Positions 23,690 to 34,900 of a stretch of DNA of 64,000 nt are shown in pieces. Position 1 is the first letter of the stretch. Each line of letters starts with the position of its first letter. Below the pieces are notes generated by a model, which saw only the letters and a program-made list of their open reading frames with translations, was not told the origin of the DNA and searched no databases. The position numbers and the translations under genes are program-made. Source of the DNA: Ciborinia camelliae (lineage: Eukaryota > Ascomycota > Leotiomycetes > Helotiales > Sclerotiniaceae); assembly GCA_025890175.1 (NCBI GenBank), contig JANPYM010000012.1, positions 1,543,818-1,607,817 on the forward strand, in the 5' to 3' direction.

Positions 23690-24310
23690 GTTCGGATGCA
23701 TCTGCGAACAATTTGCAATGCTGGCGGTTATCAAGTGATTCCTTGGGTTCGAATCAGTGACTCCATAATCGAGTTATTCGAAACGTGGGCATCAAACATC
23801 CCGCCAGGTTCAAAACAACCAAACCCCCGAATAATAACATCGTACCTATGTTCTGAAAGTTTTACATCAGCCACTTTCGTCACTGATGCGAAAACTTTAC
23901 AGTTGACTCAAAAGGGACAAACATGGAGGGCAAGAGATTCAATTATTCATGCTCTTTCCTTCCTGGGACCGGCAATTCAGATATTCGAGGACATCTCTTC
24001 AAGATTGAAACTGAGCACATAATGTGCGATTCTCTGGAAGTCGACTATCATACGTTTCGGGTAATACGTGAAAGCCAAGACTCAATATTCGTTAACGTCA
24101 TTGTGGTCAAAGTCACTCGGAACTTACCTGCGGTCTTGTCTCTCCCACGGCTATATGATCGTAAACGGATTTTGTGGATTGATGTTATGTATCAATTAGA
24201 TTGATTCTAATGAATGAGGTCGTGAAGTGTCCTGGATGCGTGAAATACACAAATTCGCGTCTCGAGTTTTGGTTTGGTTTGGTTTGGTTTGGGTTGGGGA
24301 AATAGGGGCC
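23690..24310 (+). pseudogene. Dead HET-domain (heterokaryon incompatibility) gene fragment
   Basis: Frames after 24000 show HET-domain landmarks in the right order: VKVTRNLPAVLSLPRLYD, then LWIDVMYQ in place of the usual LW(I/V)DAICINQ. After a frame change and a stop come GREVSWMREIHKFASRVLVW, which matches the block ending in V(L/V)VWLG. Upstream frames have no intact N-terminus. The pentanucleotide repeat GGTTT directly follows the last block and destroys the reading. HET proteins trigger cell death on fusion of unlike individuals; this copy cannot encode one. A further 82-codon frame at 24461-24709 may be more of the same relic. Confidence 0.62.
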
Positions 24311-24991
24311 ACACGGGAGTGTTTAGATCTGTATAATTGACCTAAACAGCTATCGGAATTAGCAGATGGTCTGGGGAAGACACTTCCACGGGGTGTAGAA
24401 GTAGACTCTATCAGAGTCGTTTGCCATGAGGAGTCATCTTACATCAACGCAATAGGCCATTTGATCAGAACCCCGGGTTGCATAAACTCGTGTACAACTA
24501 TCTCCGCCAGAATTGCTCAGATCCTAGCGATAGAGGATTTCTCATTGTATGGTCTTTCAGGAACTTTTGATTTGATTCTGAATCCTCCTGATTACTCCCC
24601 GACATTTGAAGCACTAGCTATGATACTTTTATGTATCTCGGCACGAAACTTCGATAACTATTATCGTAATTGGACAAGAAATTCTGAAGCGGAAACAAAA
24701 AAAGAGTGATATTTATCAGCTGGAAAGAGTAAATAAAGCTCTGGTTGGTCGGAAACGAGGAAATGGCATCTTTCATGCGTCTAGGGCCACATTATCGATA
24801 TCAAATGGCATTATGTGAATAATATGTTACCTTATCCGGTATTGCCTGGTATTATACTTGACACACTTGCCACAGACGATGACTTTCTGAACTTCTGGAT
24901 TGATAGGTAGTATTTGTGCTATCGAACATAGAAAACAGCCTGTCAATCCGTAACCAAAAATAACAAAGGAAGCAGTTCAATTTCATACAAA

Positions 24992-25819
24992 TCACCACAA
25001 ACATACATCATCCTGCGGGACGTTCTCTCTCCAAAATCCATCTCCTAGTTCCTCTACATCGCTCTCCTTCTCATAAAACACAGCACAAAACTCCTTCATG
25101 ACCTCCACCCTCTCATCCATCGTCATCGCCATATTGATTTTCCCAAAGTCTCTCGGCAGCAAACGTCTCTTATCCTTACGAGCTTCATACCTCAATACCC
25201 AAACCCCCACCCCATCAGTTGGCCATCCAAATATCAATACCTGTTTCTGAGCATCCGTCGGTGGTAATCGGCCTTCCCTCGCGTACTTATCTTCATTACA
25301 TTCAGTATATGCCCCATATCCCTCATTAGAACAAGACCATTCAACCTCGTAATCACGTTCGCTTCTCCACCAAATCGCTCCGATTCTTCGCATCAAAGTG
25401 CAGAATTCATCTTCTTGCATGGCATCGGATGATCTTGGAGTAGCTTGAAGACGCTCTAGAGAGAGATAATTCATATCTACGATATGCACATTTTGCTTGA
25501 TGAAAATACCGCCCGTGGAGGGATAGCCGTATACGGTGCAGCCGCCACGGCCAAATATGGTGCGCATTGTGTAGTTGAATTCGGGATAGGGTTGACGGAG
25601 TTCGAGGGCCGTACGGTGGTTGCCTTCGAATATGGAATCTATCGGATAGGGTTTGGGCACAGGAAAGAGCGAAGGGAAGGTGCGGTAAAATTTGTCGCCG
25701 ACCATGAAAAGAATATCGAAAAAATTCAATATGTGAAGGAAAATATAAATACCGACACTATTTGTATGTAAGTGACAAGCCTGAGAAAACGGAAAGTGCT
25801 TATGAATAGGAGTTAGCAT
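24992..25819 (-). CDS. Hypothetical protein with N-terminal hydrophobic segment
   Basis: Uninterrupted frame of up to 275 residues, unusually long for chance here. A hydrophobic stretch near the start (VGIYIFLHILNFFDILFMV) could be a membrane anchor or signal. The remainder is soluble, with Trp/Tyr-rich blocks such as GAIWWRSERDYEVEWS and VLIFGWPTDGVGVWVLRYEA. I do not recognise the family. The start at 25819 is the first ATG in frame; a second Met at 25705 (MVGDKFYRTFP) would drop the hydrophobic segment. A short upstream ATG with a GTATGC donor was considered as first exon but does not join in frame. Confidence 0.55.
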   Translation of the reverse strand: MLTPIHKHFPFSQACHLHTNSVGIYIFLHILNFFDILFMVGDKFYRTFPSLFPVPKPYPIDSIFEGNHRTALELRQPYPEFNYTMRTIFGRGGCTVYGYPSTGGIFIKQNVHIVDMNYLSLERLQATPRSSDAMQEDEFCTLMRRIGAIWWRSERDYEVEWSCSNEGYGAYTECNEDKYAREGRLPPTDAQKQVLIFGWPTDGVGVWVLRYEARKDKRRLLPRDFGKINMAMTMDERVEVMKEFCAVFYEKESDVEELGDGFWRENVPQDDVCLW

Positions 25820-27184
25820 ACCAGACGCCGAAAATTGTTGTGAAATACATATTTTTAGTTGGGCTGTTCGAAGACGTGGGGAATCGTATTCAAGACTCGA
25901 AAAAATGCGAAAGAAATTTAAACAACTTCTTTTCTTTTGGTATATGAATTGGTGTTATTCTTCTTACTTTAAAGCATGATGTTATCATTTAAATTCTTCT
26001 TGAGACATGTTGCCTAGACGCCCAGCGTGACTACCTAGTGATAGGCAACGCTGGGCGGCTAATGGTTTGCGTGAATTGTAACCGTTAGACCAAGAATAGC
26101 ATAGTCTTAAAAAGCCCTGCCATCAAAAACGTTTCTAGTCATATTTTAATATTTAATTATAACCGTCCCGCATCAACCAATCCATCTTCTTTATCCATCT
26201 TCTTTCCATACCATCATATTAATAGCCCTCCCTCCTCAACTCACCAACCATTTATTCTGAAACTTTGCCTGGCAGAATCTTTTCTTTCTTTCTTTCTTTC
26301 TTTCTTTCTTTTTTTTTTGCACAGCCACAGCCACAGCGCGCCTATGAAGGATTTCACAATTACGAACCTCATTTGTGCATAGATGTCAAACATCAATGAT
26401 TTCATCGGGGTTTCGTTTGGCGAGTGCTTTCACCAATGGTTGGTCTTGCCAAGCGGCGCTGTATCTGTTTGAACTTGTTGTATTTTGATATTTTGATATT
26501 TTGACTGTCAATCAATCCTTCCATGATGAGTCTTCTGAGTCGCAAGTTGGGGATAACCTTTGGTGTTGGAGGATATCCTTTTCATTCGTTTGTTTGTTTG
26601 TTTGTTTTGTTATTATTTTGTATCGAGCTAGTGTATGCAGAACTATTTTATATCAACAGTTTGTTTGTCTCGTTTTCTGTTGGATATGTCTGGGAAGATT
26701 GTATTTTTGTAGGGCCATTGGGCTATGCAAATATAGATCTTGTCTTGGCGATGCAGGCGACAATGTAATCAACCAAGCCAGTAAAGTGCGGATCTTGATA
26801 TTCTCTCGATGTCTCTCCTTTTGCCGTCTCGAGGATCTTGGAAGCCATCATGAACTATTTTCAATTGAGACTATAATAATATCTTGTTTTAAACCCCTCT
26901 CTGCCCACCAGGCAAAACACCAACAAAAATGAGCTCAGAAACCTCTTCGATAGATGATCAGCTATTATGGCCCAAGTTATGGCCTGGCCAAGGCAGAGCA
27001 GTGAACGGCGTAGTTGTGCTGCTATTCCTTGTGTCTTTTTGCAACAATGAGGATAGTTATTTCAATATCACACGGCACGGTTCTTGGATGATGATTCTTG
27101 TAAAGGCATAAATGAACATGGCGAATCTCAACAAACCTGATTTACACCGTTTTGTATCGTTATTCAAATTGAAATTATTGAAAG
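25820..27184. other. Intergenic with a (TTTC)n tract
   Basis: About 1.4 kb. It holds a TTTC microsatellite with a T-run at about 26279-26318 and a GTTT repeat near 26590. It also holds one copy of a dispersed about 48-bp repeat (26611-26658). The overlapping frames between 26500 and 27110 are Phe/Cys-rich artefacts of these repeats. Confidence 0.5.
26611..26658 (-). repeat. Dispersed about 48-bp repeat, copy 1
   Basis: Read on the minus strand it starts TGTTGATATAAAATAGTTCT and continues CATACACTAGCTCGATACA. Nearly the same sequence occurs at 37736-37780 (+), 56469-56513 (-) and 56984-57030 (+). It has no coding potential. Confidence 0.8.
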
Positions 27185-29373
27185 ATGGCCACCGGTATCC
27201 TGTATTTTCTTGCAACAACTCTCTTGGTATTACAATTTGCCTCAGCCCAGACTCCTACAAGTTCACCAGACACTCTCCCCTATCCAGGCGATGAACCTCC
27301 TTACCAAATTATCCCCACTGGCACCGATATACAGCCCGGTCCCACTAATGCATCTGTTCTCAATAGGATTGGAACCAAGCTATGGGACTACAAAGACTGT
27401 AGTTCCACATTCGGAGCTGGAGCTAAAGGCAAAATCGACGGCGCTTACTACGATGCATGGGTTATGTCCAACACAGAAGGCGTTGCTGAAAATATCGATT
27501 GGAACAACGCAGCCGCTCTTGATTTTCTGGGTGCTCCAGCATATAATCTAGCTGAGCGATCTCAAATACAAGCAGTCTTTGCAAATGCAGCAACGGTTAT
27601 CTACAGTAACAAAAATCCCCTTTTTCATCACACGATTCACGTACGATGCGATGATCCCAATAAACAGTGTCATAAAAGGTCAGATAATGACCAATGTCAG
27701 CCTGACCCTAAGTGAGTTTCCCCATTCTAGCCAGGGTGTTCTATAGTCCGATCTGCTGTCCAATAATGAGAAACCTTTGATTCTTGACTTCGTTGAAATG
27801 TTGGAATCATTCAAGTTATCGAATCTTCGTAAATTAATAAATTTACCGAAATAATCAAATCATTTTGAAATATTTGAAATATCTCGAACACTGAAATATC
27901 TTGAATCGGACGGCAGTCTGGACCTTGGAACACCCGGAATTTTCTATTGCTGTTGTTATATTGCTCACATATCTCAGACCACCAAATCCAGGGAAGGAAC
28001 CAGCTCCAAAACCCACCCCACTTGCCTATGCAGCAAATCTCGATGATACAGGATATCCTGTGATTAATTTCTGCGAGGGTTTCTTCAAAACTAGGAATCT
28101 GAACGATGCTGTCACATGGGGTAGCGCCTTAAGAAGCCCATACAAATATAACCTTGAAAAATACGAAAATAGGGCTTTGATTTTCTTTGTGGGTTTATTA
28201 GAGCCCCCAAAATACATGGATGTACAACGTACTGACCAAGATTAGCACGAATTACTACACTTGAATTTGGCGGCTGATTCCCCATCTCCCAATCCTCCCG
28301 TTCTTGACCTCCAGGCAGATTATTGGGACGCAAAATTGGAGGAAGAAATAACACAAGTAATATACGGTCCTCTCTGGACCAAGATAATGGCCCGCTTCCA
28401 CAACTCCGCCATTGGTAGCTCCGGATACTGGGTCCAACGTAATGCCGACAATCTAGCGTATTATGCATTGGCCAAATACGTTACGTCAAAGATCGGTAAT
28501 GTATACCCCCACCTTCCAATAGTCGATAAAGAGATCACCGGAGTTCCTCATGCTATCGGTCCTCTCGACTTGATCGCCACGTTTACTTCGGATCCTGATG
28601 GCGGCAATCTCGCTCTGAATATCACCGGATATGTTCATTCATTCAATGTTACATTGGATGCCGATGGCGGTTACGATTACCCGGGTTGCTCGGATGATAT
28701 GAATCCTGCTAGCTCCGCTGATCCTACTCTTGCAAATATAACCATCGATCGGTTTGCTCCCGATTCAGCATATCCGTCGGATTATATAAGCCAGAGATCC
28801 TCCTGGATATCTGAGCTGTATGCTGCTTTTACTACGTCAAGCATGGTTCCGTCTACTACTCCTACTGTGACATCATCACTTGTTGTTTCTACCTCTGCAC
28901 CGCCATCTTCCACTTCTTCCATTTCTTCCACATCTTCCACATCTCCTCCCCCCCTTCCTCCTCCGCCCCCACCTTCATACGCCACCGGAACCTGTTCATT
29001 CCACCTCAGCGAAACGCAAAACTGCCTCCCGGCATCCCAAAACCTCTTCGCAATCATAACTCTCAAAGACAACGCCGGCAACACTATTGGCGCTACCGAT
29101 GTCTCATCTACGCATCCTCTCGGTGCTGGCATCAACGATGGCTCCAGTTATATCTTTACCAGCAAGTTGCCATATACACTTATCGTCACGGGCGAACATA
29201 CTCATGATTATATTCAGTTTGCATATGCGGGTGTGCGGTGGAGTAGTACGATGAAAGAGGGTGCTGCGAGGTGTAACACGGGGGGCTGGAATCCGAGGAT
29301 GGGCCCGGTTTGTGAGGGGTTGATTGAGAGTCAGAATGCGGTGAGGGAGATGGATTGTTTTTTTCCTTGTTAG
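27185..29373 (+). CDS. Secreted zinc metallopeptidase (HELLH, M35/Lys-specific endopeptidase-like) with Ser/Thr/Pro linker
   Basis: Three exons: 27185-27711, 27978-28188 and 28246-29373, giving 621 residues. A clear signal peptide (ATGILYFLATTLLVLQFASA) is followed by a domain with AYYDAWVMSNT and IHVRCDDPNKQC. The second intron (57 nt, GTGGGT donor) must be removed to join ...ALIFF to HELLHLN, creating the HExxH zinc site at residues 247-251; unspliced RNA meets TAG instead. After it come YGPLWTKIMARF and RNADNLAYYALAKYV, which I associate with secreted deuterolysin-like or lysine-specific metallo-endopeptidase proteins. A Ser/Thr/Pro-rich linker (about 435-485) leads to a Cys-containing C-terminal domain. 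The first intron is unusually long (266 nt) and AT-rich. The substrate is unknown. Confidence 0.8.
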
Positions 29374-29995
29374 CGGGATGGTTTTGCTGTGTGAAGATGG
29401 GGGTTCTCGTTTATGGTGAGGTGAATTCTTTTAACTTTTGTAGGGATGTTGTTTTGCTATTTTTGCTATTATTTGTGCCTTAATACCATCTTTTTATATC
29501 AGATACAGATACCCCTTAACCTTATACGTAAATTCATCACCCCACAATATTTCGCCGTAAATTCAAGTTTTCCACCTCGTAACCGATAATATTACAGCAG
29601 CAGTCGACACAAGACAAAACATCCCACAGTCCTACCTCTTGGAGACTTCAAAGTTTAAACTTCTCTATATAAGGCTAGGCGATCCATGAAATCCCAAAAC
29701 ACAATCCAATGCTCGTTGAAAAATCGATGGTATTTATATACATGAAACTATCACAGGCTACTGGGGAAGTGGTGAAGTTGATGATGTTTAGTCACGTAAG
29801 GACGGCTATTGCGCAGCTAAGTGGTGCATATGATGTAGTATGCGACTTGATGGAATATCAAAATGGAAGCCATATTTATAGTTATCCTTCCTTTCGCAAA
29901 ATAAGTTTTGGTTCATTTATTAATACTTGTTGTTTGTGGTTTTGTTCTATATTCATGGAATTTTACGTCCTATACAGAGGTGATGTTTTCCAGGT
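29374..29995. other. Spacer between metallopeptidase and tandem repeat
   Basis: About 600 bp with no supported gene. Part of it (about 29805-29860) resembles a diverged unit of the repeat that follows (GGTGCATATGATGTAGTATG), suggesting the repeat array was once longer. Confidence 0.4.
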
Positions 29996-30450
29996 GCAGT
30001 TGATAACTATGACTTGGTATGCCAAAGTCACTAAGTGCAAGGGTGAATTTGTTGGATAGAGCCTCGATACACGGTATGGAACGATGGTGATTGCTAATGC
30101 AAATGCAGCTGATAATTACAATTTAGTATGCCAAAGTAGTGCAAGTGTGGACTTCTTGAATAGAGCCTCGATACACGGTATGGATGATCGCTACTGCAGG
30201 TGCAGTTAATGACTACGAGTTAGTATGCGAAAGTAGTGCAACGGTGAATTTCTTGGATAAAGCCTCGATACTGGGCAGTGCAGATGCAGTTAATGACTAC
30301 GACTTAGTATGCCAAAGTAGTGCAAGTGTGAACTTCTTGCATGGAGCCTCGATACTGGGCAGTGCAGATACAGTTAATGGCTACAACTTAGTACGCCAAA
30401 GTAATGCAAGTGTGACCTTTTTGGATAGAGCCTCAATACACGGTATGGAA
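29996..30450 (+). repeat. Five-copy tandem repeat, 84-109 bp period, open in one frame
   Basis: Anchors reading TATGCCAAAGTAGTGCAAG or close variants occur near 30020, 30129, 30226, 30310 and 30394, giving spacings of about 109, 97, 84 and 84 bp. The last three units share one open frame (30184-30459) and encode a 28-residue repeat containing VNDYDLVCQSSASVNFL. Length steps in the older units are about 12-13 bp. No start region, signal or promoter is evident, so I list it as a repeat rather than a gene. Confidence 0.75.
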
Positions 30451-30817
30451 AGATGGTGATGGCCAGTGTTTGAGGCTTTAGGGAAAAGAGGTAGGTCTTC
30501 AGAGAAACCAATGGAACTTCCAATCGCGGGGTAAGAAAGGGCTCTATTGCAAGTGCACACAGTTCATTGAGGGGGCGCAGACTGAGCCACCGTACAACTG
30601 CTTCATTCTTGATACTCACGATTCGGTAAAAAGGTCCAGGTTGCCCTAGCACAACAGGTTTCACAGCATCAATTAAATGCATCTTCACCGAGTGGAAAGA
30701 AGTTGGTCAATTGGGCTTCAATAATGCAATATGCAAGAAAATAACAGGTTTTGCGAGTAGTGATGACATGCTGAAGAATTCAAGAAATTCAAAGTGCGAA
30801 AACCTATTTGTCATCTA

Positions 30818-31481
30818 CAGTCGGTAACAAGCAAACCTCACTTAAATTTTTTTTGTCTTCAAATTTTATTTTTTTTATAGCAAAATATGTAGATTAATAT
30901 GGGGAGCTTAAATATGCTATAAAAATAATAATTCGATTGGTAGTTGATTTAATATTTAATATACAGGAAATTCGAGGGCATCACGTAACGACAGTTGAGG
31001 GATTGAGGCTATCGTCCGAACTTATACTATATCATTCGAACTTATATTATATTATTTAAACTTATATTATATTATCTTATATTATATATAATAAAATACT
31101 ATCGTTCGAAGTGATTGAACGAAAAAAGTTATTAAAATAAATAGAAAAGTGAAATCATATGATATTATTTAGTTTTCAATTTTTTAAAGCTTAGATAATA
31201 TGAAATGATAGAGAAAAACTAGATAAATCGAATAGTATAATTAGATTATACGTAAGTGGCGTCATCGATCTAATATAGCTTATATAAGAGATCGAATGAT
31301 CACATAACGACAATTCTAATTTTAGGATTTTGTTTTTTGGGTTTTTGAAGTTTTTTCTAATGGAATTTTAAAAATATTTTTATACCATTGAAATCGGCTT
31401 CGAAATCCGCATATTTTATAATAAAAAAATTTAAATTTAGAATCAAAAATTTTTTAAATGAGGTTTGCTTGTTACCGACTG
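30818..31481. mobile_element. 664-bp MITE of mariner/pogo type with TA target duplication
   Basis: Both ends read CAGTCGGTAACAAGCAAACC in inverted orientation. Identity covers the first 23 bases and resumes after one mismatch, and TA lies immediately outside each end. CAGT-type termini with a TA duplication are the hallmark of Tc1/mariner-pogo elements. The interior is extremely AT-rich with repeated CGAACTTATATTATATTAT-like blocks and no open frame, so it is non-autonomous. Confidence 0.87.
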
Positions 31482-31934
31482 TATGTTAGATAGAGAGGGA
31501 CAATGCGGTCTAATCTTGATTTTCTTTTATTGCACTACCATTTCAAGTCAAAAGGAATTGATTTCTATGGACTCACTTGTATTGATACAATACCCAAAAA
31601 TTCCGAAGGCTCCAAGATCTTCATTTTGCATTGATGAAATTGTGTACCATTCGTCGCCGTTCGTGTGGAACGTTACTCTTATCTGAGGAGGTATTCATGA
31701 TTATGCTGTGTATTGAGGCTTAGAACTTCCTTCTGTATGTAAGGGTTTTCTGTCCAATCAGGAGAATTTTGGCCGCATCGAGACTGCTTGTAGATTGCAA
31801 CCACCTATTTGGTTTTCTTACTACTTATACGCTCAGATCTCAATTCGCTCATGTTCCTTTTCTTTTCTTTCATTTTCTACATATGTATACTTCTATCACT
31901 CAGTCATCAAACATTTCTTGTCTCTCACAAAGAA

Positions 31935-34900
31935 ATGGAACCTATTTCTTCCATCGCAGCTGTTGGCACACTTTATGAATTGGTTTCTCGTGTTGGTACA
32001 TTATGCTTCCGATACGCTCAAGGCGTAAGGCGTGCCGACACCGAAGCAGATAATATTCTCGACGAAATACACAACTTTCAAACCGCACTTCGGAAATTGA
32101 AGGGAATGCTACAAGATGAGGGAGCTACAGAAAGGGGCAGCGATAGACTGCAGAGTTTGCGGGAAATTGCGTCCGAGGACTCGGTCTCACTGAAATCTTG
32201 TCAAGTCGAACTTGAAAAGTTTCAAGCCATACTTTTGGAAGATGAAAAGGTCCAGGAAGGACTGAAAGGTCAGGCAAAGGCCCTTTTGCGCAAGATGAAG
32301 TGGCCCTTGAAACAAGAGGACATCAAACGACTGATGGATAATATGCGAAATGTGGCTGCACAGATTGAGAGAGCACAGAGTATAGATACAACGTCAGTTT
32401 CTTTTCAATGTCTTGATACGACTTGATAACTAACATCGTTAGTCAAATGATACGAGGTATTAGTACCACGCTTGAATCCACCAGCGAGAGAGTCGACTCG
32501 GTAAAGAGTACTGTCGAGAATGGTAAAACTCATTTCTTAACCCCCCATATTTCAAATAATAAATACATATAAATGTCTGACACTGATGATTTCTAGCTGC
32601 CGCTCAACAAGAAGAAGAAGATAGGAAGAGAAAAGAGAAAGAACGCCTCAAAGAAATAGAGGAATTGAAGACGAAGATTGGATTATGGCTTAATCATGCA
32701 GACCAGAATGAAAATCACAACATCGCATGTGGCGCACGAGACAAAAAAGCTATGACCGGGCAATGGTTCGTGGAAGGTCAGAGATTTGAGAGTTTTCGCA
32801 AGGAGAATCATAGTCTACTTTGGCTTCATGGAGATCCAGGTTGTGGAAAGACTGTTCTATCTTCCACAATCATAGAGAGTCTCAAAAGTGTTTCGGGGTT
32901 CGATAGAAAGACCACTCTCGGTTTCTGGTATTTCAATGCGAACGACAAAGCAAAAATGACTTTAAATGACTGCGTTAGAGCTCTTATTACTCAGTTTTTG
33001 GGTTCATTTTTGGATCGGGTGCCAGTCAGTATCGAGGAATTCTGGACCAACCATAGTAAAGGCAATTGGACACCTAAAATCCCGGATCTGGAAACAGCTC
33101 TAGAAAAGCTCGTAATGACGGAGAAAATCGCCTATTTTATTGTTCTCGATGCGCTCGACGAATGCCGGGAAGAGGACCAGGCCGATCTACTTGAAATGAT
33201 CAAGGCATTACTAGCGAATGAGAACCAGGATATACACATACTAGTTACCAGCCGAAGCTATTTAAAGGATAAATTCTGCGACCAATTCAAAGATAAAAGA
33301 TCATTTTTTGACAATCCAATCGATCGTTCTTTTGTTGATAAGGATATAGCATCCCATATTAAGCAGCAATTACTTACAGATTACCATCTCAGCCAATGGA
33401 CGGAAGATAATCGAAATCTGATATTTGATAGCCTCATCGCTAAAGCAGAAGGAATGTACGTGGTTTCATTTCTAGAACTTACATTTAGTTAGTCATTGTT
33501 TTCTAATGCCTTGCGACCAGGTTTCGATGGGTTGACTGCCAACTTCAAGCACTACGCAAGTGCAAAAAGAAGTCAGCATTGATCAAAACCCTGGAAACCT
33601 TACCGAAGAACTTGCACGAACAATACGTCAGGGAGCTGGCCAATGTCCCTAGCGACAACGCCAAGGAAGCTCTCACTCTGCTAAAGTGGCTCACATTCCC
33701 TCAGCGCAAGCTGCGTGTCGAAGAAGTTGTTGAGCTACTAGATGTCGATTACGAATCCGAAGAACAAGGTTTTATTCCCGAGGATAGGATTGATGGATCA
33801 GACTACGTACTTGGACTCTGCGGTAGTTTGGTAAGAACTGATATCAATAAGAGAGGCTATAACCATCTAGGTGACAAAGCAGAAGTTAAGACCTTGACAA
33901 CTTCTCATGCCACCGTCCTAGACTTTTTAAAAGGGCAACGTATCAAAGTGGGGCAGCTCGATCCAGTCAATTTCACACCAGCCTCCGTCAACCTGCAACT
34001 AGCTACAACATGTCTCATATATCTAAACTCACTGTTTCAACTGGGAGTCGCTTTGAATGAAGATACTTTGAGAATGTACCCATGCGCACGATTTTGCGCT
34101 GAATATTGGGATGACTACTATCGTGAAGTACTCGCCTCGCCGTTCGAAAATCTAGACCTCAGTCGATTGAACCGATTAGCGCTCAAATTGATGGATTCGG
34201 AAGAGTCGACCTTGAAGTGGGTGCAACTTTGCAATCCAGAAAACGACCAAGGACGTGTTAACTTTTGCCTTCGAAAAGACCAGCTTCGTAGCAAGCTATA
34301 CTATGCCTCTTTGCTCGGCCTTACGAATATAGTAGAGCACTACATAGATCAAGGAGAGGATGTGAAATATATGACTACAGAAGGGTTTGGGACATCTTTG
34401 GCCGCTGCAGCCTATTTTGGGCGCACACAAGTTGTCAATTGTCTTCTAAAGGCAGGAGCAGATCCAAATGCAATAGGTAAACTCGGAAATTGTCTGAACG
34501 CTGCAATATATGGTAGCCACAAAGACGTGGTGCAACTCCTCTTAGACGCGAATGCCGACCCCAACAAAAAAAGCGATGAAATTGAATATCCAATCATTCA
34601 AGCTTGTGGTTTTGCGGACTCCTGCGATGAGATACTCAAAATACTTCTTGAAAATGGCGCCGATGCTAATATTGGTATTGGAGATGATAGCTACACAGAC
34701 TTCACCCCTATTCAAGCTGCCCGAACAATCAATCAAATTGATATCCTCGTTAAGTACGGGGCAGACATCAACCAACAGACAAAGGCCAGACCAAGCCCTC
34801 TAACTTATGCGGTATTGCGAAATCGCGAGGATATGGTAACACACCTACTCAACAAGGGTAAGTATACCCGTTCTCTAGCGCTATATAAATACTGACGGTC

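Noticed and set aside
26501..27111. Several Phe/Cys-rich frames of up to 143 codons.
   Set aside because: They are driven by TTTG repeats and by a copy of the dispersed 48-bp repeat.
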